Positions 8,953 through 17,233 of a stretch of 44,405 nucleotides of DNA are shown in pieces. Numbering within the stretch: position 1 is the first letter of the stretch; each line of letters opens with the position of its first letter. Below the pieces are notes generated by a model. The model had not been told where the DNA came from, searched no databases, and saw nothing but the letters and a program-made list of their open reading frames with translations. This DNA comes from ANME-2 cluster archaeon. Lineage in GTDB: Archaea; Halobacteriota; Methanosarcinia; Methanosarcinales; Methanocomedenaceae. Where the stretch lies: contig JAHYIS010000020.1 of NCBI GenBank assembly GCA_019429385.1, positions 1 through 44,405 of the forward strand, read 5' to 3'. The position numbers and the translations under genes are program-made.

Positions 8953-9891
8953 TCAACATATCTCATATTTCCTGTAACTCATAGCATCCATCCGGTTCGT
9001 GTCCAGTACATCCACCAGCAGTTTCAGGTCACCATCGGATGGCTGGCACTGCCTGGCCGGTGGTATCACCTTCACCTCCCGCTTCGCGAACACAGCCCCG
9101 CCCCGCATATTGGCGCACAGGTACCCCCGGGACCTGCCCGTGATAATCAGGTTGCCCGCCCGCATATCTGCAGCCGCGAACTCACCTACATCTCCCCGTA
9201 CCACCACAGTGCCCCCAGCCAGCAGCGTACCCGTGTTCATACCCGCATTTCCATCCACATAGATTGTGCCTTTTCTCATCAGGATGCCAGTGCTCAGACT
9301 AACGTCACCTTCCACCATCACCCTGGCATCCCGCTCACACCGGGCGCCCACCGTATCCCTGAGCACGCTATCTGCCAGCACCAGGCATGGTACGTCCCTA
9401 TCCTGGAAAGAATTCCTGCCGTCAATGAACGTATCCACGCCCATCCCGTGGTGCAGGATATCTGTGATGGACCTGAAACAATGATAACCATCCCGGCCAG
9501 ATACCACCTCGACCACATTCCCCAAGGGTTGCGCCACGCTGCCTGAAACATATATCCGGCCCGATACCATGCTGATACCCATGCGGGTGCCAACATCTCC
9601 ATCCACGAATATGCTGCCTACATCCAGTGCATGCCCACTTCCACCGAAATATTTCAGGTCAACACCCAGGCTGGAAGCCAGTCTGCTGCCCGCATTGCCT
9701 ATGATATGCACATCACCGCCCGACCGCAGGTGTTCCACCAGGTTACGGTGGGTATATTCACTACCTCGCTGGTTGTCAATAGGAGCATCAGGGTCGAGTT
9801 CAGTGCCTTCGTGCTGCCAGTAGAAATTGTATGTGAAGTCACACAGGCAGTTTGTTAGAGATTGTATATCTAATGTCAGTGTGTCATTCAT
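8953..9891 (-). CDS. GXGXG-motif beta-helix protein (FwdC/GltB C-terminal domain-like)
   Basis: This 312-residue protein consists mainly of repeated Gly-rich strands such as GSIFVDGDVGTRMGI, GRIYVSGSVAQPLG, GTIYVDGNAGMNTGT and GTVVVRGDVGEFAA, the pattern of the GXGXG right-handed beta helix found in glutamate synthase and in formylmethanofuran dehydrogenase subunit C. Here it is free-standing and not next to glutamate synthase or fwd genes, so neither enzyme role can be assigned; methanogens carry several such stand-alone copies. It converges on the VanZ gene with a 3-bp gap. Its GC content is visibly higher than its neighbours. Confidence 0.78.
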   Translation of the reverse strand: MNDTLTLDIQSLTNCLCDFTYNFYWQHEGTELDPDAPIDNQRGSEYTHRNLVEHLRSGGDVHIIGNAGSRLASSLGVDLKYFGGSGHALDVGSIFVDGDVGTRMGISMVSGRIYVSGSVAQPLGNVVEVVSGRDGYHCFRSITDILHHGMGVDTFIDGRNSFQDRDVPCLVLADSVLRDTVGARCERDARVMVEGDVSLSTGILMRKGTIYVDGNAGMNTGTLLAGGTVVVRGDVGEFAAADMRAGNLIITGRSRGYLCANMRGGAVFAKREVKVIPPARQCQPSDGDLKLLVDVLDTNRMDAMSYRKYEIC

Positions 9892-10010
9892 TGCGACTTA
9901 ATTATCTGGTATGTTTAATTATTTATCGGGATTTATTTGCTCTGAAGATTAACAGGTAGAGTGGGATGCATACATTTAAAGTGGCGACTTAAAACCATTG
10001 AACCAACAGA

Positions 10011-10020
10011 TTATATATAT
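10011..10020 (+). promoter_or_regulatory. TATA box for the toxin-antitoxin operon
   Basis: A TTATATATAT run lies about 50 bases before the antitoxin ATG, with an AGGA ribosome binding site between them. It is a plausible archaeal TATA element. Confidence 0.45.
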
Positions 10021-10066
10021 TGAAATGTAATGTTAATTATTAACACAAAAGGAATTAAAGAGTATT

Positions 10067-10285
10067 ATGACAAAGGCTATAGAAGTTGTTTATGAGGATA
10101 ACGTTTTTAAGCCTATTGGCCCAGTTGAAGGTCTTAGGGAACATGAAAGGATGGTAGCGATTTTTTCTCGGCGTCCTTCCAAAAAAGGTTTGCGTGAAGT
10201 AGCTGGAACAATGACACATGACGAAGCTATGGCAATGCAGAAACTTATTGATGAGGAGTTCGAAAAAATTGAAGGCGAGTGGTAG
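10067..10285 (+). CDS. DUF104/AF2212-like antitoxin
   Basis: The 72-residue protein begins MTKAIEVVYEDNVFKPI, the typical start of the archaeal DUF104 antitoxins (a short beta-hairpin domain of the form 'yEnGvlkPl'), followed by a helical C-terminal part (HDEAMAMQKLIDEEFEKIEGEW) that would wrap the toxin. It is the first gene of a two-gene operon and its 3' end overlaps the PIN toxin gene, the usual arrangement for VapBC-type pairs. Confidence 0.85.
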   Translation: MTKAIEVVYEDNVFKPIGPVEGLREHERMVAIFSRRPSKKGLREVAGTMTHDEAMAMQKLIDEEFEKIEGEW

Positions 10286-10664
10286 GTTAGCTGTTGATAC
10301 TAACGCTGTAATCGCCTACAGAGAAGGTATTTCTGAAGTATGTACATTGATTGATGATGCAGACGTAATTATTTTACCAGTTACTGTTCTGGGTGAACTA
10401 CTTTATGGTGCTTTAAATAGTGCTAAAAAAGAACAGAATGAACATGTTATTCAACAATTTGCAGAGTATTCTCTTATCATGCAGGTTGATGAATCAGTTG
10501 CTAAACGTTACGCTGAAGTGCGTTTAAATCTTAAAAAAAACGGAACTCCAATTCCTGAAAATGACATATGGGTTGCTGCAGCATGTTTGGAGCTCGAAGT
10601 TCCACTTCTGACCCAGGATGGTCACTTTAAGTTTGTTGAAAGATTAGACATTTTTAACTGGTAA
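10269..10664 (+). CDS. vapC: PIN-domain toxin ribonuclease (VapC family)
   Basis: This is a 131-residue PIN nuclease, expected to cleave RNA when freed from its antitoxin. The acidic active-site residues are all there: VDTN near the N-terminus, the Glu of LGELLYGA, the Asp of ENDIWVAA and the Asp of LLTQDGHF. The start is a TTG at 10269, chosen because GAGGAG (10253-10258) sits ten bases upstream and the PIN fold begins immediately after; it overlaps the antitoxin by 17 bases. The active site is intact, so the toxin is probably functional. Confidence 0.87.
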   Translation: MKASGRLAVDTNAVIAYREGISEVCTLIDDADVIILPVTVLGELLYGALNSAKKEQNEHVIQQFAEYSLIMQVDESVAKRYAEVRLNLKKNGTPIPENDIWVAAACLELEVPLLTQDGHFKFVERLDIFNW

Positions 10665-10819
10665 ATTACTTTGTTTTTGTACATAAAGTATAACTTTTTG
10701 TATTCAAGTTAATCCGACCGTAGGGAGGATTTTCTTGTTCTTTTATTAGGGTGTTCAATTGAATAATTTCATTTTCATTTATCTAAACCCTTTTATCGTG
10801 CCAGGACATTGTAAATCCC

Positions 10820-11851
10820 ATGAAACTATGGGCCATCAGGGTACCCAGAAAACTGGCAGAGGATACACGAAGGCTGTTGCTGCAGGCAGGCAACATCCAC
10901 CCGGAAGCCCAGTTGCGCAGGGACAATGAATATATCCTTATTCCTGTGAACAGCAAACCTGACCCTGACGAACTGTTAGAACGAATCGGTTTAGAGACAG
11001 ATGATAATCTCACCATCATAGAAGCCGAATTTGAAACAAAACCGAAAAAACCATCACTCGAAGACATACTGGGCTTCACACCCACCTTTGACGTGGTTGG
11101 AGATATCGCCATCATTGACGCCGATGACCCTGACGCTCCCCGTATCGCCAGTGCATTGATGGAGTTTCGTAAAAGTCTCAAGGTGGTACTGGGGGCGGTA
11201 AGCCATGTTGAAGGCGAGTTCAGGACCCGGCAGTTTGTGGTACTGGCAGGTGAGGACAGAACCCATACCGTGCATAAGGAATACGGGTGCCGGTATAAGG
11301 TGGACCTTGCCGGAGCCTATTTTTCAGGCCGCCTGGGGAGCGAGCGCCAACGGGTGGCCGAAACGGTGAAACCGGGGCAGTGTGTAGTGGACCTGTTCGC
11401 AGGTGTCGGCCCTTTTAGCATACTTATCGGCAGGACCGTGCCCGGCGCCAGCGTGGTGGCCATTGATAAGAATCCAGTCGCTGTAGAGTTATTGAGGGAG
11501 AACATCCTGTTGAATAAAGTGAATAATGTGCGTGCGAGGGAAGATGATGCCAGGGATGCGGCCGCAAAGTTGGAACACCGGGCAGACCATATAATCATGA
11601 ACCTGCCCCAGTCTGCCAGGGAATTCCTGGACAGCGGAATACGTGTGGCCAGGGATGGGGGCATGGTGCATTTTTATGACATCACGCACGAGGATGATCT
11701 GTATCGAAGCTCCTGGGAATTGATACGGGGTGCTGCGGTGCGACAGGGGAGAGGGGTGGAGTGTGTTGAAAAGAGGATTGTGCGATCGTATGCACCGTAT
11801 CAATATAATGTGTGCATTGAGTTTCGGGTTACTGAAAATGAACAAATGTGA
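10820..11851 (+). CDS. trm5: tRNA (guanine37-N1)-methyltransferase Trm5
   Basis: The 343-residue enzyme methylates G37 of tRNAs using S-adenosylmethionine. It has an N-terminal D1-like domain (residues about 1-70), a middle FTPTFDVVGDIAII segment, and a class I methyltransferase domain with VVDLFAGVGPFSILIG (SAM site), VAIDKNP and the catalytic MNLPQSA. The length and layout fit archaeal Trm5. The last 30 codons and the following 40 bases are duplicated 2.7 kb downstream (14486-14609). Confidence 0.93.
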   Translation: MKLWAIRVPRKLAEDTRRLLLQAGNIHPEAQLRRDNEYILIPVNSKPDPDELLERIGLETDDNLTIIEAEFETKPKKPSLEDILGFTPTFDVVGDIAIIDADDPDAPRIASALMEFRKSLKVVLGAVSHVEGEFRTRQFVVLAGEDRTHTVHKEYGCRYKVDLAGAYFSGRLGSERQRVAETVKPGQCVVDLFAGVGPFSILIGRTVPGASVVAIDKNPVAVELLRENILLNKVNNVRAREDDARDAAAKLEHRADHIIMNLPQSAREFLDSGIRVARDGGMVHFYDITHEDDLYRSSWELIRGAAVRQGRGVECVEKRIVRSYAPYQYNVCIEFRVTENEQM

Positions 11852-11890
11852 TCATGATATCTCATGACTGGTTTATAATTTACTTTACAC
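11765..11890 (+). repeat. Direct repeat copy A (3' end of trm5)
   Basis: About 126 bases, covering the last codons and stop of trm5 and the first 40 bases beyond, recur at 14486-14609 in the same orientation. The core 11822-11872 is identical over 51 bases to 14541-14591; the flanks carry scattered changes. Confidence 0.93.
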
Positions 11891-12019
11891 CGCCATTGAC
11901 ATTATCAGTATATTGCATCTTTAATGGCTGACTGGAGGCTACAGGGTAAGAATGGATTTGAAGAACTGGAGGAATTACTCAGGCGAGAGTTGTATATGGG
12001 CTAAACAAATACCTTTTTT

Positions 12020-12469
12020 TTACCCATTTATAGTAATTATTGTGCTGCTTGAAGTGTTAAACCCGCCCCCCGTACGGACCATTGCAACAACCCTGTACGT
12101 CCCTTCCTTTTGTGGTCCCACATCCTCCAAACCAGTGTGGGTATATATTTTAGAGGGATCCCAGATTGTATGATGAGGTAGGCCAAAATACCCTTGCGGC
12201 CATATATATTCAGGACCTTTAATTTCATTCCAAAAAACTAATGTCTCATTGTGGTCGTTGATTTTATATATCTCCCATTTTGGAACCCCAGCCAGAAGCG
12301 TTATTCCGCTGTTTTTAATATTGATGGTTATTTTTTCACCGACCTCATATTCTTTTTTATCGGTATAAACGCTGAGAACTCCCATACTAAAGAATCCTAA
12401 TACCGTTGCAATGATATATAAAATAACAATTGAAATGCTGATTGCAATAGCAATATTTTTTTTATTCAT
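12020..12469 (-). CDS. Secreted/membrane-anchored BsuPI-like beta-sandwich protein
   Basis: The 149-residue protein has an N-terminal hydrophobic anchor (about residues 8-28) and an extracellular domain with a LSVYTDKKEYEVGEKITINI start, then a WEIYKI strand and a closing GTYRVVAMVRTG. This resembles the intracellular proteinase inhibitor (BsuPI) / bacterial Ig-like folds found on archaeal cell surfaces; a precise function cannot be given. The start at 12469 is preferred because GAGGTG precedes it by seven bases. It is the last gene of a three-gene minus-strand cluster of exported proteins. Confidence 0.65.
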   Translation of the reverse strand: MNKKNIAIAISISIVILYIIATVLGFFSMGVLSVYTDKKEYEVGEKITINIKNSGITLLAGVPKWEIYKINDHNETLVFWNEIKGPEYIWPQGYFGLPHHTIWDPSKIYTHTGLEDVGPQKEGTYRVVAMVRTGGGFNTSSSTIITING

Positions 12470-12504
12470 ACTCACTCACCTCAAAAAATAAAAAATTGGA
12501 GGTT

Positions 12505-13371
12505 TTATTTGCACCTGTCCCCTCCAATTACTTCTCCTGTATGACCATCCATCCAAGCCTGCACTATGGCACCATCTCCCCTTGTTTCATCTTCAAATGT
12601 TATAATCCATGCTAAGGTATAGCTGCCGGTAGGATTTGTATTGCGCGTATTAGCCCAATCATTTGGTTTTCTGATTTCCAGAGATGAACTCATTAGTTTC
12701 GAATCATGTGGGAGTCCGTAGCTCTTATTCAGGAATTCATTTGCAGCCTTGATCGCATCTTCTCTGATAATTTCGGGGGTTGTATCGATGGCAGCCATGC
12801 TCGATTCATCGGCAATTTTCTCAACAAATGAGATTAATTCGCCGGTATTTGCATCGATTCTTACAGAAATAAAATTTCCGTATACCGGCACTCCATTCTT
12901 CTGCTGTGTCCATACAATGGCATACATTTTTTCATGTGGATATTCGATCAGCTCTACAGAAGCCTGGAGAACTTCCAACGAATCGATATCAATTGCATAT
13001 TCTACCAGTTGAGTTTTTGCCATCATAAGTGCTTTATTCGATGTTATCGATGTTTTATTGCCAGCTCTAGAAGAGTTAAAATAACCTATCGTCTGCCCGG
13101 CATTTGCATCTATATCAATGATGGTCACATCTTTTCCATCAATATAGTCAAACTCCCAATATATATTCGTGTCATCGCTCCGTAAGTTTATCTGTGATTT
13201 GTCTACAGGAAGCGATTTTGCTGCAATATTACTTGCTTGTTCCTTAGTAATCGGGTTTTTCACATTGTTAAAATTGAGGCCATCCATACCAGAATTCTGA
13301 CTTGCCATTGCAATCGCGATTAATCCGATAACAATTAAGCATATTGATACTATTACAAACTTATTTTTCAT
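12505..13371 (-). CDS. Exported PepSY-domain protein
   Basis: This 288-residue protein has a signal peptide or anchor (VIVSICLIVIGLIAIAMA) and two or more PepSY-like units of the form 'ITKEQASNIA...WEFDYI...DIDANAGQTIGY' and 'VPVYGNFISVRIDANTGELISFV', closing with AWMDGHTGEVIGG. PepSY domains accompany extracellular proteases and are thought to inhibit or modulate them. GAGGTG precedes the ATG. The neighbours are a caspase-like peptidase gene (upstream) and a BsuPI-like gene (downstream), so a protease/inhibitor set is plausible. Confidence 0.78.
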   Translation of the reverse strand: MKNKFVIVSICLIVIGLIAIAMASQNSGMDGLNFNNVKNPITKEQASNIAAKSLPVDKSQINLRSDDTNIYWEFDYIDGKDVTIIDIDANAGQTIGYFNSSRAGNKTSITSNKALMMAKTQLVEYAIDIDSLEVLQASVELIEYPHEKMYAIVWTQQKNGVPVYGNFISVRIDANTGELISFVEKIADESSMAAIDTTPEIIREDAIKAANEFLNKSYGLPHDSKLMSSSLEIRKPNDWANTRNTNPTGSYTLAWIITFEDETRGDGAIVQAWMDGHTGEVIGGDRCK

Positions 13372-13386
13372 TTATCCCACCTCTTC

Positions 13387-14004
13387 TTAAATTGTTATGC
13401 TATCGTCACCATAAATGGTGTAATCGCTTCCAATAGTTGTTCGCTGACCTGCCCATAGAGCTGAATTGTGTACTGTATTTCCATGTATCAGTAAATATCC
13501 GAATTCATCTGTGAAATTTTCTGATTCACCGATATTTACAGTTCTGGTGAATCCTATGTAAGCCGTCGTTCCTTGATTTATGAAACCTTCGCTTACATCA
13601 TACATTCCCCAATGCCGTACTGAGGATTTGCAGGCATCAGCATATGCCAGTTTTATTGTGCTTGATGGTACATCGCCACCCGCAATATATGATAAAGGAT
13701 TGTAAGGCTCGTCAAAATACAATCGTGTTGCACCTACTCCACTTAAATCTCCGCCATGACCTGAAAACATCCATATGGTATCAGATGGTATTCTCCCAAG
13801 AACATTACTTTTACTATCTTGGTGATTATATACAGTCGCGTATCCTTTCTGACTCATATAATTGTTCCAGATATTGGCATCTGTTTCTTAATCCATTTGC
13901 TTATCTGAATCTGCGATTGCCGCAGCAGCAATACCTGTTGCCGAGAATGTAAGCATAACGATAAAGCAAATAGATGCTAACATTTTCAATTTATTTCGTT
14001 TCAT
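13387..14004 (-). pseudogene. Exported caspase-like (clan CD) protein interrupted by an in-frame TAA
   Basis: A perfect ribosome binding site (GGAGGTATATA) precedes an ATG at 14004 that opens a signal peptide (MKRNKLKMLASICF, ending GIAAAAIA). After 38 codons the frame hits TAA (13888-13890), then continues without further stops in the same frame to 13387. The downstream part looks like the core of a clan CD cysteine peptidase: SDTIWMFSGHGGD supplies a His and KLAYADACKSS a Cys, as in caspase/gingipain-like folds. As written, the product would be only the signal peptide, so this is most likely a recent nonsense mutation, or a short downstream protein starting at 13857 without signal peptide. 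The whole is about 204 codons, short for such peptidases. Confidence 0.72.
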
Positions 14005-14067
14005 TATATACCTCCATCTATATTTTTCCTCTATCGAAGGCGAAACCAGCAAGCTTTAAATAACTTC

Positions 14068-14107
14068 AAATCCCACCAATACTATGCCTTCGGGTATAGT
14101 GGGATTT
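14068..14107. promoter_or_regulatory. Inverted repeat upstream of the caspase-like gene
   Basis: The arms AAATCCC and GGGATTT flank an inner stem ACTATGCC/GGGTATAGT with a three-base loop. The structure lies 60-100 bases before the ATG at 14004, so it is either an operator or a 5'-leader hairpin. Confidence 0.5.
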
Positions 14108-14247
14108 CAGCCTATTTCTTAATCTCAACATGTCGAAACTCCCACATCTTATATTTATTGCACGAAATTATTTTATTTGTGCAATGATGAGAATAATACA
14201 CAACTGTATATAAAACCATTGCAATTATCTTAATATTCGGTGGCAAG

Positions 14248-14271
14248 ATATATATATATATATATATATAA
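14248..14271. repeat. (AT)12 microsatellite
   Basis: Twenty-four bases of alternating A and T. It lies in the gene-free part of the islet bounded by the trm5 repeats. Confidence 0.9.
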
Positions 14272-14485
14272 TTAGAAATGTTTTTAATAATTCACGGAAA
14301 TTATTTTATCGTACCATACATCCAGTATCCATTCAACTATAGGAAATCAGAGTACACGATGCTGGATTATTCAGAACTGTGTGATATGATTCCGCAGCTA
14401 TAGTGTTACTATAGAGAACATCCGGCTGAATCAGGCATATCATGTCACTATAAACATGCCTCATTTAGCAATGAATGGGTGGTGG

Positions 14486-14609
14486 GTGGAAAAAGGATTG
14501 TGCGATCGTATGAACATACCAATATAACATGTGCATTGAATTTCGGGTTACTGAAAATGAACAAATGTGATCATGATATCTCATGACTGGTAATTATTTT
14601 ACTTTACAC
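14486..14609 (+). pseudogene. trm5 3'-end fragment (direct repeat copy B)
   Basis: This fragment duplicates the last 30 codons of trm5 and the 40 bases after its stop. It reads GTG GAA AAA AGG ATT GTG CGA like the parent, then a one-base deletion shifts the frame. The 51 bases at 14541-14591 are identical to 11822-11872. No upstream part of trm5 accompanies it. It ends inside the 3' end of the small membrane protein gene on the other strand. Confidence 0.9.
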
Positions 14610-14823
14610 TCCTCATCCCTTCCTGGAATCGCTTTATTGATGCGTAAATGATGGTGATGAATCCCGCCTGGAACATTAAGAATGCACCAGAATAATCTAT
14701 TTTTGGACTCGAACCAGCTAAAAAAATACTTATCCAGGAGACGAGGGCAACAATCAATGGAGTAAATATGAGAATTTTACCCATAGCTTCCACAGCGCGT
14801 AACCAATCATTGTGTGTATTCAT
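14599..14823 (-). CDS. Small two-helix membrane protein
   Basis: The 74-residue protein has two predicted membrane helices (about 15-36 and 45-62) joined by a short loop SSPKIDYSG and ends with a basic tail KRFQEGMRSVK. I do not recognise a family. The start at 14823 is chosen because GAGGT lies about ten bases upstream; a reading from 14856 would add 11 residues. The stop codon lies inside the trm5-derived repeat B. Confidence 0.6.
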   Translation of the reverse strand: MNTHNDWLRAVEAMGKILIFTPLIVALVSWISIFLAGSSPKIDYSGAFLMFQAGFITIIYASIKRFQEGMRSVK

Positions 14824-14899
14824 TTTATTGAACCTCATGTTAAATAATGTGACCATTTACCTTACCTTAATAGCATGCATCTTCAATGTTTTTATCTGA

Positions 14900-15538
14900 T
14901 CAAAGCAATCCTGACAATTTTCCCAGATCCACCTGGCTGGTCATGAACCACACCCCAAATATCATCAGGAACACACCGCATCCCATCAATACCCGCCGGT
15001 ACAGCACCTCGGACATCAGCGATCTCCCACGGCTCATTGCAGTAGACACCAGCGTGTACCAGCCCAGGTCCGCCATCAGGTGACCTACCAGGAATATTGA
15101 AGCCGCAAACAGGCTAGCCTCAAGCCCCATCAGTATCAGTCCTGCCCCCGCAGTCAGCCACCACAGCCAGAAATACGGGTGGGATACGGATGTGATTATA
15201 CCTGCCAAAAACGGACTTTTGAAAACGGTGCTACCACCCGAGAGTGTGGCAGTCTTGCCTTCCTTAAAGGTCATGACCCCGAATATCACCAGTACGGCAC
15301 CCCCGATAATCGAAATCCACAGGATGACACCATGACTGGCCAGCGCAGAAAAACCTGTAACTATAAAAACAAACACCAGCAACTCTACCAATGCATGTCC
15401 CGATACCACCCTGGGTCCGCTGGTCCAGCCCCTGGTCAGTGACGTTTCAATGGTAGCAAACAGCATAGGTCCGGGCACAAGAGCACCAGTAAGACCAACA
15501 CTGAATCCTATGAACAGCATTGTTGAGATATCTATCAT
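14900..15538 (-). CDS. LysE family exporter
   Basis: The 212-residue membrane protein has six predicted helices and the LysE/RhtB family start FSVGLTGALVPGPMLFATI with the conserved GPM motif, followed by SGHALVELL and the SHPYFWLWW block in helix 4. Such proteins export amino acids or similar small molecules by proton exchange; the substrate is unknown. Confidence 0.85.
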   Translation of the reverse strand: MIDISTMLFIGFSVGLTGALVPGPMLFATIETSLTRGWTSGPRVVSGHALVELLVFVFIVTGFSALASHGVILWISIIGGAVLVIFGVMTFKEGKTATLSGGSTVFKSPFLAGIITSVSHPYFWLWWLTAGAGLILMGLEASLFAASIFLVGHLMADLGWYTLVSTAMSRGRSLMSEVLYRRVLMGCGVFLMIFGVWFMTSQVDLGKLSGLL

Positions 15539-15565
15539 TATCCAGGAACCCTGAATGAAAAAAGC

Positions 15566-15781
15566 CTATTCTTCTGATTTGAACATCAATATCTCATCGT
15601 CTAGATATTCAAGGATTTTCATAAGTTTTTCATGAAGCAAAGTGTCATCTTCACACAACGAGAGGTGGGTCTCTATGGCTTCTTTATTGCCATAGAGGCG
15701 CTGGAGTATCATCTCCTTGCGTATCTGTGCCTCTATGATTGAATCCTTAACATATATTTGACTCAATATATCAACATCCAT
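15566..15781 (-). CDS. Small acidic helical protein downstream of TFB
   Basis: The 71-residue protein is acidic and probably all helical (MDVDILSQIYVKDSIIEAQI to a Glu-rich LDDEILMFKSEE). I do not recognise a family. It follows the TFB gene by 30 bases that form a hairpin, so its translation may depend on readthrough of that structure. No ribosome binding site is visible because the hairpin ends seven bases before the ATG. Confidence 0.6.
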   Translation of the reverse strand: MDVDILSQIYVKDSIIEAQIRKEMILQRLYGNKEAIETHLSLCEDDTLLHEKLMKILEYLDDEILMFKSEE

Positions 15782-15785
15782 TTTT

Positions 15786-15811
15786 TGAGGGGCATAAAAA
15801 TATGCCCCTTT
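15786..15811 (-). terminator. Hairpin between TFB and the small acidic gene
   Basis: A stem GGGGCATA-TTTTT-(T)ATGCCCC lies directly after the TFB stop codon. On the plus strand it is followed by TTTTTA, on the minus strand by a short A-run, so it may be an mRNA 3'-end or processing element rather than a strict terminator for TFB. Confidence 0.5.
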
Positions 15812-16819
15812 TTATAGAATAATTTCTATATCCAACTGTTCAGCCAATTCCTTATATCTGTTTCGTATGGTAACCTCAGTGACACCTGCCACTTCAGCCA
15901 CCTCACGCTGGGTCCTGCGGTCTCCACACAGGATACTCGATATATAGATAGCCGCTGCCGCAACACCGGTAGGGCCCCTGCCAGACGTAAGTTCCTTCTC
16001 TGCGGCCTGTCTCAGGATTTCCACACCCTTGGACTGCACTTCACCCTTCAGGTTCAGGCCCGAGCAGAACCGTGGGATATAGTCAATGGGTGATGTGGGC
16101 ATGAGTTTCAGGCCCAGTTCCCTGGAAATGAACCGGTATGTCCTGCCAATCTCCTTGCGGCTGACCCTGGATACTTCGGCAATCTCGTCCAGCGTCCGTG
16201 GCACGCTGCACTGGCGGCAAGCTGCATACAACGCCGAGGCAGCCACACCTTCAATACTGCGACCCCGTATCAGGTTCATATCCACAGCTTTACGGTACAC
16301 CACAGCTGCGGTTTCCCTCACATTCCTGGAAAGACCCAGTGCACTGGCCATCCTGTCCAGTTCTGACAGAGCAAAAGCCAGGTTTCGTTCAGTAGCATTA
16401 CTGACCCTTATCCGGCGCTGCCATTTACGCAGCCGGTACAACTGGGCCCTGCTCTTGGATGAAATGGATTTGCCATAGGAATCACGGTTACGCCAGTCAA
16501 TCATTGTGGACAGGCCCTTATCGTGAATGGTGTAGGTCATGGGCGCCCCTACCCTGCTCCTCTTCATGCGCTGGTCATGGTCAAATGCCCTCCATTCCGG
16601 TCCCTGGTCGATGAACTCGGAATCCACTACCAGGCCACATTCGTTGCACACCAGTTCTGCCCGTTCATAGTCCTGTACAAGGCTGCGGCTGCCGCACTCA
16701 GGGCATTCAACCTTAGGCTTTTCAAACGAACCGACTTTCTCTTTATCCTGCCGTATCTTCTCGCGGAGCTTACTTCTCTGGGGTCTTTCGACCTCCCTCT
16801 CTTTTTCTAGTTCAGGCAT
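15812..16819 (-). CDS. tfb: Transcription initiation factor TFB
   Basis: The 335-residue protein recruits RNA polymerase to TBP-bound promoters. It has an N-terminal zinc ribbon with Cys39, Cys42, Cys58 and Cys61 (CPEC...CNEC), a B-reader region around [16 protein letters not shown], and two cyclin-like repeats, the second including the C-terminal helix-turn-helix [16 protein letters not shown] that contacts the BRE element. The length is typical, perhaps with a slightly long charged N-terminus. GAGGAAAT lies upstream of the ATG. Its neighbour Gar1 is the conserved partner in many Methanomicrobia. Confidence 0.97.
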   Translation of the reverse strand: MPELEKEREVERPQRSKLREKIRQDKEKVGSFEKPKVECPECGSRSLVQDYERAELVCNECGLVVDSEFIDQGPEWRAFDHDQRMKRSRVGAPMTYTIHDKGLSTMIDWRNRDSYGKSISSKSRAQLYRLRKWQRRIRVSNATERNLAFALSELDRMASALGLSRNVRETAAVVYRKAVDMNLIRGRSIEGVAASALYAACRQCSVPRTLDEIAEVSRVSRKEIGRTYRFISRELGLKLMPTSPIDYIPRFCSGLNLKGEVQSKGVEILRQAAEKELTSGRGPTGVAAAAIYISSILCGDRRTQREVAEVAGVTEVTIRNRYKELAEQLDIEIIL

Positions 16820-16913
16820 TTTATCTCATTTCCTCAATAAAAATCATCGTTCTGTTCATAATCATAGATATATATCAAATGTATCGCTATCAACCCGGTT
16901 GTATTTTCACCAG

Positions 16914-17168
16914 CTATCTCACATAAACGTGCTTGTGCTTGAGCTTGAGAAGTTCCTCGTTAGCCACATTACTGAAAAGTCTAACTGAAAAATAAGGATG
17001 GTCGACCGGACCGAACACATCATTTACCTTGCCGAGCTTTTTCATTTTACGGTTCATGACCACATTGTTCATCCTGGGCAATAATGTATTCTTGTTATTG
17101 TTTTCATCCCCTCTGACAATCAGGTTTTTATGGCTGGAAGTGTGTAGTACAGTTCCCAATGTTTTCAA
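16914..17168 (-). CDS. gar1: H/ACA ribonucleoprotein subunit Gar1
   Basis: This 84-residue RNA-binding protein belongs to the Gar1 beta-barrel family (LGTVLHTSSHKNLIVRG at the N-terminus, then KLGKVNDVFGPVDHPYFSVRL). Gar1 completes the archaeal H/ACA complex with Cbf5, Nop10 and L7Ae, which makes pseudouridine in rRNA. The start is a TTG at 17168 with GAGGTG five bases upstream. It lies just upstream of tfb. Confidence 0.9.
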   Translation of the reverse strand: MKTLGTVLHTSSHKNLIVRGDENNNKNTLLPRMNNVVMNRKMKKLGKVNDVFGPVDHPYFSVRLFSNVANEELLKLKHKHVYVR

Positions 17169-17233
17169 ATATGCACCTCTATGAAAGTATTATATATACT
17201 AAAACGATTGTATATAAGCTTATCGTAAAAGGT

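Larger units (their letters stand above)
14005..14485. other. Gene-free stretch inside the trm5-repeat islet
   Basis: Apart from the inverted repeat at 14068-14107 and the AT microsatellite, it contains a perfect dyad CTATAGT-GTT-ACTATAG at 14398-14414. I see no intact gene. A short plus-strand frame from 14359 is interrupted by stops. Confidence 0.5.

Noticed and set aside
13888-13890. In-frame stop as a recoded amino acid (pyrrolysine-like)
   Set aside because: Pyrrolysine uses UAG; this codon is UAA, and no recoding of UAA is known in methanogens.
14248-14271. AT microsatellite as a replication origin
   Set aside because: There is no Orc1/Cdc6 gene, no origin recognition boxes and no cluster of repeats.
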